Notes under the pieces: model-generated
Told to the model about the DNA's origin: nothing
Database searches by the model: none
What the model saw: the letters and a program-made list of their open reading frames with translations, nothing else
Assembly: GCA_937959065.1 (NCBI GenBank)
Contig: CALGOI010000379.1
Span: forward strand, 6,705 to 70,704
Length of the DNA stretch: 64,000 bases
Direction of reading: 5' to 3'
Source of the DNA: an uncultured Ignavibacteriota bacterium
Lineage (GTDB): Bacteria; Bacteroidota; Ignavibacteria; Tepidaquicellales; Tepidaquicellaceae
Part shown: piece after piece, positions 22,924-29,300 of the stretch
Layout: every line of letters starts with the position of its first letter
Numbering within the stretch: the stretch's first letter is position 1
Program-made: the position numbers and the translations under genes

Positions 22924-23290
22924 TTCTGCTTTTTGCCGCCAAAACCCCACTACCCTCAATCCAGCCGCACCACACAACATAGTGCAAACGTGCGCTTCGC
23001 ATGAACATACCACACTTTTTCTCCCTTGATAACTACAAGAGAGCACACCTAATTCTTATCTATCACCTCGAATTAAGTCTGGCTGACTACGCTGCGTTCT
23101 CCCTTACTAACCTGAGTAAACTAATTCTCCTAAGAAGGAGCATCAAGGTCCGGGGAGGGAAGTGTTCACCCTCGTGTCCGTCTGTCGCTTACTCATTGGC
23201 GCTTCAACCTTTCCGGATTTTTTTGGGAGCCGGTGTGCCCCCTGGAAAAACCCCTGATCCGAAAACCGTATGTCTGCTATCGGTGGGGGC
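22924..23290 (-). other. non-coding leader at the outer end of the right array
   Basis: No convincing gene on either strand. On the minus strand it holds GTTGTGTGG (core ending at 22978), a half-site without an AAC partner, and two hairpins: CTCCT-TCTT-AGGAG near 23132-23145 and CTTAATTC/GAATTAGG near 23048-23078. It lies just downstream of a strong minus-strand terminator, so it should contain the promoter for the array or receive little transcription. Confidence 0.4.
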
Positions 23291-23292
23291 AT

Positions 23293-23334
23293 AAAAAAGA
23301 ACCCCCGAACAGGCTTGATAAGTTTCGGAGGTTC
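23293..23334 (-). terminator. strong intrinsic terminator (minus strand)
   Basis: Minus strand GAACCTCCGAA (23334-23324) pairs with TTCGGGGGTTC (23309-23299), eleven pairs with one G-T, followed by TTTTTT. It ends the minus-strand operon from 24-29 kb and insulates it from the cassette array. Confidence 0.85.
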
Positions 23335-23494
23335 TAATGGTTGGCGGGTTTCCCTGCCCACACTGGTATTTTGGTAAAGATACTGATTCAGAACTTCGTT
23401 ATCAACTTACTTAGCCTGTGATAACTTGACAAATCTACAACTTTTGTTGCAATGTCAAAGAACTAATACAAAAAGAACGATGAGGTTTCCCTCT

Positions 23495-23728
23495 TTATTG
23501 TGTTCGCACAACCTTAAATACGTTAGGCACTGAAGTCTTTTCCAGTTCAATACGCCCCTTGAAGTAGGCATCCTTGCTGACTCCTTCCGCAACATAGTCC
23601 GGCACATAGGTGGCAATATACAGATCAGGGCCGGACTTGAGTGTGTGAATAACCTTCTGTGCAAATTCCGATACCGAATCGATTGTGTGGTCTTGCTTAT
23701 TACCGTGTATCATTATTATTCTACTCAT
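23495..23728 (-). CDS. small hypothetical protein
   Basis: 77 aa. 'RIIMIHGNKQDHTI' at the start, helical middle, 'GRIELEKTSVPNVFKVVRTQ' at the end. Overlaps the upstream 42-aa frame by 8 bases. Not recognised. Confidence 0.55.
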   Translation of the reverse strand: MSRIIMIHGNKQDHTIDSVSEFAQKVIHTLKSGPDLYIATYVPDYVAEGVSKDAYFKGRIELEKTSVPNVFKVVRTQ

Positions 23729-23849
23729 ATATCCTTCTAAGTATTTTTTCCATTACCCGAATAGTCATTGAATTACCGGCTACGGAAAACGCCTGAACAG
23801 GATATTCAATACCCGAGCAATCGGTTGCTATATCTATTTGTTCACTCAT
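23721..23849 (-). CDS. 42-aa protein resembling the end of a DNA methyltransferase
   Basis: MSEQIDIATDCSGIEY then 'QAFSVAGNSMTIRVMEKIL'. The GNSM segment followed by an amphipathic helix is like the C-terminal motif X region of C5 methyltransferases. It may be a remnant of a deleted gene or a small independent protein. The TGA/ATG spacing with neighbours is operon-like. Confidence 0.45.
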   Translation of the reverse strand: MSEQIDIATDCSGIEYPVQAFSVAGNSMTIRVMEKILRRIYE

Positions 23850-23850
23850 A

Positions 23851-24042
23851 TCAATTCAAAAAAATGTAATACGATGCGAAATATCCAATGTAGAACTCTC
23901 CCACATGCTCTGCCTTCTTGGTAAGGTGTCCATACTCCATGACTGGGGCAGTGCTTTTGGTCGAGTAACTTTCCTGAAGACTGTTCAAAAGCTTCAGCGC
24001 CTCCACTTTGGCTTTATATGACATCTTGCTATTCTTCATCAT
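23851..24042 (-). CDS. small hypothetical protein
   Basis: 63 aa, basic helical N-terminus ('KAKVEALKLLNSL') and an aromatic C-terminus ('FYIGYFASYYIFLN'). Overlaps the gene upstream by ATGA. Not recognised. Confidence 0.5.
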   Translation of the reverse strand: MMKNSKMSYKAKVEALKLLNSLQESYSTKSTAPVMEYGHLTKKAEHVGEFYIGYFASYYIFLN

Positions 24043-24446
24043 TCTATTGGCTTAAGTTCGCAAGTGCATAAACACTTTTGGCACACCGCAACGGGATAAT
24101 TATAATTGACACCCGGCAAATGATAGAACTTTGCCCCGCAACAAATCGATATGAGGCCGGACAATCGTATTTGATCAAGGTAGATTCGGAGGCAGGTTTG
24201 ACACAGGTTGTCGGGGCTGACACCTGACACCCCCTCATGCTCATCAAAATCCACAGGCATGTGATTATCATCAAGCAAGTAAAGACGGTGGCAAAGACGG
24301 ATCGCCCCCTGGTACCGGTAATACGGGCCGTTATACCACCTTTTGGTAAAGCAATGTATCTTTTTTCCGCCCTCCTCATGTCCGTAATCCCATAAATAAG
24401 TATCATCATTGACTATCGTTTTTCCTTGAAACTCTGATACAGCCAC
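24039..24446 (-). CDS. zinc-ribbon-containing hypothetical protein
   Basis: 135 aa if started at GTG 24446. The frame stays open to an ATG at 24599, but that would overlap the next gene by 187 bases, so the shorter start is preferred. It has several Cys pairs (CQTC, CC, CQKCLCTC) that could bind metal. Start uncertain; the C-terminal part is reliable. Confidence 0.5.
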   Translation of the reverse strand: MAVSEFQGKTIVNDDTYLWDYGHEEGGKKIHCFTKRWYNGPYYRYQGAIRLCHRLYLLDDNHMPVDFDEHEGVSGVSPDNLCQTCLRIYLDQIRLSGLISICCGAKFYHLPGVNYNYPVAVCQKCLCTCELKPIE

Positions 24447-24622
24447 GATGGCAGGATTATCATCCTTGCGTCCACTGCCGAGCCCATTATCTTGTCTTCC
24501 CCTATTATCTGTGATCGGGGTATGAACATCGGTTTGTGGGACCTGAGTTCGGGTATCACCACCTTGTAAGAATTTTCCCTTATCTCCTTTACGTAGCATC
24601 GTATCTTAACAGTATCAGACAT
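24413..24622 (-). CDS. small phage protein, function unknown
   Basis: 69 aa from ATG 24622: 'VKIRCYVKEIRENSYKVVIPE' then 'PMFIPRSQIIGE' and a C-terminal 'MIILPSWLYQ'. The pattern of an S1/OB-like beta domain that ends in a short helix. Common type among phage hypotheticals. Overlaps the upstream gene by 8 bases. Confidence 0.6.
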   Translation of the reverse strand: MSDTVKIRCYVKEIRENSYKVVIPELRSHKPMFIPRSQIIGEDKIMGSAVDARMIILPSWLYQSFKEKR

Positions 24623-24932
24623 AGCTAAATTCACACTCAATGTTTTCCGGCTTCGATGAGGCCACCAATACCCGCTGAGGTAACACCATTTGCTCAACCT
24701 CATCAGCAAAGTTCCCGAACTCTGCTGTAGGCCGGAAGTGATTGGAGTTATACATGTCCTCCGCCTTTTTCTCCCAAAACACCAGCCACATCAAATTGTC
24801 TTCCCTGATAATGTCTTTGATGGTAACTACATCCCCGTAGTTTGGTGGATCGACAGGCTTATGCCCGCTGCTACACTTCCATGGCCCACGGTGTACACAT
24901 ACTACCTTTTGTCCTATCCTGAAGTTATTCAT
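24615..24932 (-). CDS. hypothetical protein with SH3-like beta domain
   Basis: 105 aa. 'FRIGQKVVCVHRG', 'YGDVVTIKDI', 'WLVFWEKKAEDMYNSNHFRP' is a small beta domain seen in many phage hypotheticals (KOW/SH3-like strand order). Function unknown. Confidence 0.65.
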   Translation of the reverse strand: MNNFRIGQKVVCVHRGPWKCSSGHKPVDPPNYGDVVTIKDIIREDNLMWLVFWEKKAEDMYNSNHFRPTAEFGNFADEVEQMVLPQRVLVASSKPENIECEFSYV

Positions 24933-24956
24933 TACTGTAAAAGTTTAGTTCAAACC

Positions 24957-24990
24957 AAACCCCCGAAGGGGTGCCCGTCTTTCCGGGCTG
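24957..24990 (-). terminator. two hairpins downstream of the tRNA-like element
   Basis: On the minus strand GCCCGGAAAGACGGGC is followed at once by CCCCTTCGGGG and GGTTTGGTTT. The second hairpin and T-containing tail make a plausible terminator for a transcript coming from the tRNA-like element. Confidence 0.5.
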
Positions 24991-25056
24991 TCACTCACGC
25001 CTGAGTTAGCGCATCTTAATTTAGCGTTGTTCTACTCTACTCTCAACATTGCTATG

Positions 25057-25162
25057 TGGCAAGGACAGGACTCGAACCTGCAGATACCGTTTTACATTCA
25101 TCGCCTACGATAAACACGGTTATCTCTTTTCAGAAGCAAATGCCTAATTTTGCTACCCTGCC
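25057..25162 (-). tRNA. tRNA-like element with abnormal anticodon/variable domain
   Basis: On the minus strand: acceptor GGCAGGG pairs with CCTTGCC (seven pairs), TA at positions 8-9, D arm GCAA/TTGC with a GG-containing loop, and a T arm GCAGG-TTCGAGT-CCTGT. The domain between D and T arms is 54 nt, where 22-40 is normal. It contains CTGAAAA, which would be a Phe(GAA)-type anticodon loop, but only a three-pair stem, and a long AGAT-ACCGT/ACGGT-ATCT helix. CCA is not encoded. Either a degenerate tRNA, or a tRNA mimic. Confidence 0.5.
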
Positions 25163-25344
25163 ATTTCCCCCGAAGGGGATTACCCTGTCCATTTCCAAGT
25201 AATGAAATATAGAGCAAGAAGGGTGATAATGAGCTTTACTACAAACTTGCTCTGATGGCGGGCTTTATGTCTCTGGTTGAATCGTTATCAGATTACAAGA
25301 AACCATTTTTACACATTCAATACTTTCAAAGAACTATCGATCCG
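25163..25344. other. non-coding gap upstream of the tRNA-like element
   Basis: No open frame of note. It holds a CCCCTTCGGGG hairpin at about 25167-25178 (minus), the same sequence as the hairpin after the tRNA-like element, so the element is bracketed by two copies. Otherwise AT-rich. Confidence 0.4.
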
Positions 25345-25623
25345 CTACCACCCAAGCAAAGAGGCGTAGCCATCACTCCCAATAACTACACGCCTTTCCT
25401 TTGCTAATCTCCTCACCTTCATCTCAACCTTATCTCGTTTTAAGCGGCTCAGAGCGCTTTTCTTGTCATGGATGAGGTTATATTCATCTATCAGGTCGTT
25501 GAGGTCATACAAAGGCTCCTGTGGCTTAACAGGCCCATCATATTCTGCTTCCAATCGAGGAAGATCCCCCGCCAAGGCTAAACCTATTCCTAAAAGCTCT
25601 ATGGCATCACGTTTATTCACCAT
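25345..25623 (-). CDS. hypothetical protein
   Basis: 92 aa, helical, with a strongly basic segment (RLKRDKVEMKVRRLAKERR) in the second half. A DNA or RNA contact is plausible. Overlaps the upstream gene by 11 bases. Confidence 0.6.
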   Translation of the reverse strand: MVNKRDAIELLGIGLALAGDLPRLEAEYDGPVKPQEPLYDLNDLIDEYNLIHDKKSALSRLKRDKVEMKVRRLAKERRVVIGSDGYASLLGW

Positions 25624-25837
25624 CTTTCGGTAACGACCTGTAAATTACAGCAAAATTCCTCACAATATCCAATATGGCACCAGCCTCATCTTCCCACACC
25701 TCATCGTGGAAAACAATCGTCTTGTCCGGTTTGATCGTAGCCAACCGGAAATCCCCACCACCTTTCTTAATCACTACGCCAATGTCAGACATTCTTCCAG
25801 GTATCTGTAGCCGCTCTAATCTCATGTTCCTTGCCAT
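25613..25837 (-). CDS. small hypothetical protein
   Basis: 74 aa, beta strands then a C-terminal helix ('AGAILDIVRNFAVIYRSL'). Preceded by AGGAGGATT, an unusually good ribosome binding site for this genome. Not recognised. Confidence 0.6.
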   Translation of the reverse strand: MARNMRLERLQIPGRMSDIGVVIKKGGGDFRLATIKPDKTIVFHDEVWEDEAGAILDIVRNFAVIYRSLPKDGE

Positions 25838-25892
25838 AGCTAATCCTCCTCCGTTTATTTACTATTCAACAATGCCGCTACATACCATCGTT

Positions 25893-26558
25893 TTAGCAGA
25901 CAAAATGATTTTTGTTCTCCGTTTGGCCTACTAATTCTGCATAAGGTGCCCTTGTCCATTCATCATGATTGAACTCGGCTATGCGCTCAGGAGAAGCTAT
26001 GCTGACATGAATGCTAAGATTATTACAGCCAAGAGATGCGTGGTATAGCTCATAAGTATTCCCGTTGTCGGATTTTGCAAACACATACGTTTTGCCATTC
26101 GAGTTCAATAGCTTGGCATCTTCAACGCTGATCTTTAACGTTCTTGCCAGTCTTTCAGCATCGAAATGATGATTGTAAAACTCATCATCACTTAGTTCTA
26201 CGTAATGTCCAACGTCACCTTCAGCTTCTTTGAGGCTGTATATTCCGTTAGATCTTGCCTCCTCTATTCTGGCTGCTTTTTCTGCTGCTTTTGTCAAGTT
26301 AATTGCTATCCTTTCTTCACGCTCTTTTAGCATTTTAAGAAAGTTTGAATACTTTTTTTTGGAAACTTTTACGTCACCAATTTTATCATGCTTGATACTG
26401 CTGTTGTACTTAGCTCCACGGCCAGAGTAGTATTCTCTGTCGTCAAATTCTTTTGATTTTCCGTTTGGCAGAATCACCGTTTGGGTGCCTCCCATCTTGT
26501 AAGAGTAAGGCCTTTTGAAGTAGTTGAATGCTTGGTTGAATTTTTCTGAATTTTTCAT
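25893..26558 (-). CDS. hypothetical protein
   Basis: 221 aa. Basic N-terminal third, a charged helix (about 75-105), then a mixed C-terminal domain with 'YVELSDDEFYNHHFDAERLARTL'. No family recognised. Single gene with an AT-rich upstream gap. Confidence 0.6.
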   Translation of the reverse strand: MKNSEKFNQAFNYFKRPYSYKMGGTQTVILPNGKSKEFDDREYYSGRGAKYNSSIKHDKIGDVKVSKKKYSNFLKMLKEREERIAINLTKAAEKAARIEEARSNGIYSLKEAEGDVGHYVELSDDEFYNHHFDAERLARTLKISVEDAKLLNSNGKTYVFAKSDNGNTYELYHASLGCNNLSIHVSIASPERIAEFNHDEWTRAPYAELVGQTENKNHFVC

Positions 26559-26767
26559 TGTTACTCCGTTTTAAGTTATTAATTTGTGTTGCTATCTGTT
26601 TAACGCCTTTGTTTCTAAAAGGTTGCATTTTTGGTAAGAAATTTTCTGCCGCTCTTGACAAAATGCCGTTCGCTACTCATTATGTCCTCCTTTCTTTATC
26701 CATGCGTCAGCGCATGGTGAACAATCCACACGGACGGCAGGAGCCAACAGGCCCCAGCCGTTTCGGC

Positions 26768-27202
26768 TTAAATAGTGGTTGGTGTATCCTGGGCGAGGCT
26801 TTTGCACTCCGCTTTGTTGACAAAGCCAAGTCGATGCAATTTGTGGATAATGGTGTAATTGGTGTGGAATACCATATCCATACCGCTGCCGTGAATGCGG
26901 AAAAACCCATTTCGATCACATTTATTGCCCATCGCGTTCATAAATCCAATGAAATTAAGGTACATGTACTTATTTTTGTGGTGCTTGGATTTTGCGCATT
27001 CCAAAAATTTCATCATTCGCGACATCCCAGAAGATGAAACCGATCCAACGCAGTTGATAACTCGCCCTTCTTTTATGGCTTTAATGTATCGAAAACCATC
27101 TTTAACAAATTGCTCGGCATCGTAATAGCTTTCAAGCTTTAAGCGCTTGCAAATTTCTTTATCCTCAGAAATTCGCTTTAATACTTTCTCTTTTTTTCTC
27201 AT
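26768..27202 (-). CDS. conserved phage hypothetical protein
   Basis: 144 aa from ATG 27202. 'CVGSVSSSGMSRMM' and 'FRIHGSGMDMVFHTNYTI' are blocks seen in a family of phage proteins of unknown role; Gly-Met-Ser and Gly-Met-Asp loops suggest a nucleotide or nucleic-acid site. The opposite strand also has an open frame here, but it lacks recognisable blocks. Confidence 0.65.
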   Translation of the reverse strand: MRKKEKVLKRISEDKEICKRLKLESYYDAEQFVKDGFRYIKAIKEGRVINCVGSVSSSGMSRMMKFLECAKSKHHKNKYMYLNFIGFMNAMGNKCDRNGFFRIHGSGMDMVFHTNYTIIHKLHRLGFVNKAECKSLAQDTPTTI

Positions 27203-27314
27203 GTTACTCCGTTTTAAATGTGTGTGCAATTCCTTTAACGCAATGAGTTGCGGAAGGGTTACAAAAAAATGAAAAAAAGTTTAGAAATGCCCGTTAACAA
27301 AGGGTTGCAGAGCG

Positions 27315-27641
27315 TTAAAATTGGTCGCTTATCTCAACTACCACCTCTTTTCCAAGCGGTGTTAAATTATATTTGCCCAGTGCAATCCTATATATATAAT
27401 CCAGTTCGACGAGCCGAAGTAAATTAATGTGTATTCGCTCCGAGGATTGCAGCGAATGCGGCTTAATGTCTTTCGGTGCCGCCCAAGCCCGGGCGCTCCT
27501 GCCTATATTTAGAGCTTTGTATAGCGCCAATAGCGTCCAACCCTCGCCAAGGGTTATCGGGAAGCTTGTAACAGCGTCCTGAGCTGTTTTGTGGCGGGTG
27601 ATGGTCTCCTCTATCTTATCTATTCGCTCCTTATCTCTCAT
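27315..27641 (-). CDS. winged-helix regulator (putative)
   Basis: 108 aa from ATG 27641. 'GWTLLALYKALNIG', 'HINLLRLVELDYIYRI' and 'YNLTPLGKEVV' form a winged helix of the kind found in PadR/MarR-like regulators. It is the first gene of the minus-strand operon, transcribed from a clear Bacteroidota-type promoter that leaves almost no leader. A good candidate for a phage switch regulator. Confidence 0.65.
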   Translation of the reverse strand: MRDKERIDKIEETITRHKTAQDAVTSFPITLGEGWTLLALYKALNIGRSARAWAAPKDIKPHSLQSSERIHINLLRLVELDYIYRIALGKYNLTPLGKEVVVEISDQF

Positions 27642-27645
27642 TAGG

Positions 27646-27678
27646 CAAATATAGTAAGCGCAACTAATTGCCGCCAAA
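27646..27678 (-). promoter_or_regulatory. Bacteroidota-type promoter for the winged-helix gene
   Basis: Minus strand TTTG (27678-27675), 21 bases, TATATTTG (27653-27646). This matches the TTTG-N19-21-TAnnTTTG consensus of the Bacteroidota main sigma factor. The ATG at 27641 lies four bases after the -7 box, implying a leaderless or near-leaderless mRNA. Confidence 0.75.
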
Positions 27679-28081
27679 CATACGCGCCCACCAGCCCCCA
27701 CGCCACCCCCAAACCCCCCAAAATCGGGGTTTTCCCTGCGCAAATCAGGCTGCAAAAACTTACCCCTTCAACATGTCCAATAATTTATGTTATGTTAAGT
27801 TGATAGTTTCGGGGCTCGAAAGGTGTACCCCCTCCCCTACTCTATTCTATGGAACGGAGAGGCTCAAAAATGGAGGGGGGCGGGTCTCGTTTTTCGGTTT
27901 TGATTTTTGGGCGGAGCCCCCGGTTTCATGTCATTAAGTGCGGCCAGAGGTGTATATGGGGGGTGTCTTAGATAAGTACCTATATTTGCAGGAACCAACG
28001 TTCTTTTCATAGATCCAATTTTTGAGTTTAGTTTCAGGTAAACCCCTCGATCACTTCGGGGGGTTTCTTGTTTGTTGATTA
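27679..28081. other. divergent non-coding control region, left part
   Basis: No convincing gene on either strand; the longest plus-strand frame here (to 27937) is C- and G-run driven. A TATATTTG box at 27981-27988 (plus) has no clear -33 partner. AAACCCC (28040-28046) pairs with GGGGTTT (28060-28066), a probable terminator, so a short plus-strand RNA of about 80 nt is possible. Confidence 0.4.
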
Positions 28082-28137
28082 ATACCCCATCGGGTACAAT
28101 TGTCCGGGATCACCAAGATATTATACCCAAACGGGTA
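28082..28137. promoter_or_regulatory. tandem palindromic operator
   Basis: Two 15-base palindromes of one type: ATACCCCATCGGGTA (28082-28096) and ATACCCAAACGGGTA (28123-28137), consensus ATACCC-NANC-GGGTA. Their centres are 41 bases apart, about four helical turns. They lie between the minus-strand regulator promoter and the plus-strand 50-aa gene. Likely cooperative repressor sites. Confidence 0.6.
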
Positions 28138-28185
28138 TTATATGTCATATCACAACATATTACAAAAACTAACTACATTTGCTGT

Positions 28186-28338
28186 ATGAGCATCTTTTTT
28201 TCAGATAAGAAAGAAAGCGCAGAGAGACGGTCCGGGTTCATCAGGCGGCTTATAAAGCCCGTTAAACGAGCTATACCCGACCGGAAAGAGGCTGAGAAGA
28301 TACTTCGTACACGTAACTACGAAAGGCTTCTCACATAG
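28186..28338 (+). CDS. small basic protein upstream of the structured RNA
   Basis: 50 aa from ATG 28186: 'MSIFFSDKKESAERRSGFI' then 'RRLIKPVKRAIPDRKEAEKIL'. Strongly basic and helical. A TACATTTG box at 28174-28181 precedes the ATG closely, as for other genes here. A TTG start at 28072 in frame is less likely because it spans the operators. Confidence 0.5.
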   Translation: MSIFFSDKKESAERRSGFIRRLIKPVKRAIPDRKEAEKILRTRNYERLLT

Positions 28339-28547
28339 CGTTAAGTGAGGGGGATGCGCATAAGCATAGTGCGGAGGTCTTCGCCACTAAGGGGGAGCCA
28401 GTCGCTACACGGGGAGCCCTAACAGCCGGTTTCTGTCGGTGGAATTTATAACCCGTGTAAACGATCAAATGGGTCGCATCCGGAAAGTGTAATGCCCTTA
28501 TGGACTTCAAAGACTGACGGCCCGGAAAGACGGGTTACAGGAAAGAG
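28339..28547 (+). ncRNA. structured non-coding RNA candidate
   Basis: GC-rich, gene-free, with several strong pairings: TACACGGG (28406-28413) with CCCGTGTA (28452-28459); within it ACAG (28422-28425) with CTGT (28433-28436) and CCG/CGG, which could form a pseudoknot; GGG..GCAT (28471-28479) with ATGC..CC (28492-28497); CCCG (28521-28524) with CGGG (28531-28534); CGCA/TGCG near 28357-28373. GGGGAGCC occurs twice. It ends at an intrinsic terminator. Class unknown; HEARO/omega-type RNA was considered because of size and style but is not established. Confidence 0.5.
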
Positions 28548-28578
28548 AAAGCCCCCGGATAACTACCGGGGGCTTTTC
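28548..28578 (+). terminator. intrinsic terminator of the structured RNA
   Basis: AAAGCCCCCGG (28548-28558), loop ATAACTA, CCGGGGGCTTT (28566-28576), then T. Eleven perfect pairs. Confidence 0.85.
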
Positions 28579-28622
28579 ACTGATTAACGTTGCGTGTAAA
28601 GCGTATGTATTAGAGGGTAAGC

Positions 28623-29264
28623 TTATTGAAACTGTGCTATATCAGAGAATGAGATACTGCCCTTGGCCTTGATTTGGTCGGCCATATCAGAGGGAACCTG
28701 AACCCATCGTTTACCACCGGCATCACGAATGTTCGCCTCCACCCAGACTTGTCCGGGCTTTAGTTCAACTTCTCCGGCTTTAGGTTGGGCAAAATACCCG
28801 AACTCAGTTGATTTCTGTGATAAAGAGCTTGGTTCGGCCGTGGGCGTGGTTGGTTGCGATACCACGGTGGACAACACCTCCGGTGATGGCTTAACCACGG
28901 GTGCGCTTGGCTGCGCTTCAAGTGTCTTGGTTGGTATGCTGGCATCCATGACTGTTTCTTCACCCTCTACAGCGTCAATATTGAGGGTTTGGAAGAACTC
29001 TGGCGGGACATCTTCCTTGGCGGGCCCCTTGAATCGATCTTTTAAAGGAAGAGATAGCGTTTGAACCTTAACGGTTTTTGGGCCGCCATAGCCACCGGCA
29101 GCACCACGAAGTATATCCCAAATACTTCTCTTTAGCCGCTGTGGTTTGGCATACTTACCCTTAGTTTTCTCGATTTCCTTTTCCTTCTCCATTCTTGCTT
29201 TAGAAAGAAGCTTTTCAGGTATCAGGTCTTCTCTTGTGATTTTATCACCATCACCGTTTGGCAT
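28623..29264 (-). CDS. hypothetical protein with Pro/Ser/Thr-rich linker
   Basis: 213 aa. Charged N-terminal third, a Gly-rich 'GAAGGYGGPK' hinge, a Pro/Ser/Thr-rich disordered stretch (about 108-150), and a C-terminal beta segment 'KPGQVWVEANIRDAGGKRWVQV'. Possibly a small virion or scaffold component. Downstream of the lysin-like gene. Confidence 0.6.
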   Translation of the reverse strand: MPNGDGDKITREDLIPEKLLSKARMEKEKEIEKTKGKYAKPQRLKRSIWDILRGAAGGYGGPKTVKVQTLSLPLKDRFKGPAKEDVPPEFFQTLNIDAVEGEETVMDASIPTKTLEAQPSAPVVKPSPEVLSTVVSQPTTPTAEPSSLSQKSTEFGYFAQPKAGEVELKPGQVWVEANIRDAGGKRWVQVPSDMADQIKAKGSISFSDIAQFQ

Positions 29265-29300
29265 GTTCTATAGTTTTGAATTACAGACCAAATATAGTAA

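Noticed and set aside
7106..22978. CRISPR array
   Set aside because: The repeated elements are palindromes of differing sequence with genes between them, not identical short direct repeats with uniform spacers.
22730..23029. Plus-strand frame over the outer cassette
   Set aside because: It crosses an attC-like palindrome and a cassette gene in antisense, with no supporting features.
24447..24599. N-terminal extension of the zinc-ribbon gene
   Set aside because: It overlaps the 69-aa gene by most of its length in another frame.
25057..25162. Normal tRNA-Phe(GAA)
   Set aside because: The anticodon stem is only three pairs and the region between D and T arms is 54 nt, so it is listed as tRNA-like only.
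26558..27037. Plus-strand frame of 159 codons
   Set aside because: Antisense to the 144-aa minus-strand gene, which has recognisable conserved blocks and operon-like context.
27668..27937. Plus-strand frame in the control region
   Set aside because: Composition is driven by C and G runs and it overlaps the clear minus-strand promoter.
28072..28185. Longer TTG-started version of the 50-aa gene
   Set aside because: It would translate through both operator palindromes; the ATG at 28186 is better placed.
28339..28578. tmRNA, RNase P RNA or group I intron
   Set aside because: No tRNA-like ends, no tag frame, and no match to the conserved cores I could recall; it does not interrupt a gene.
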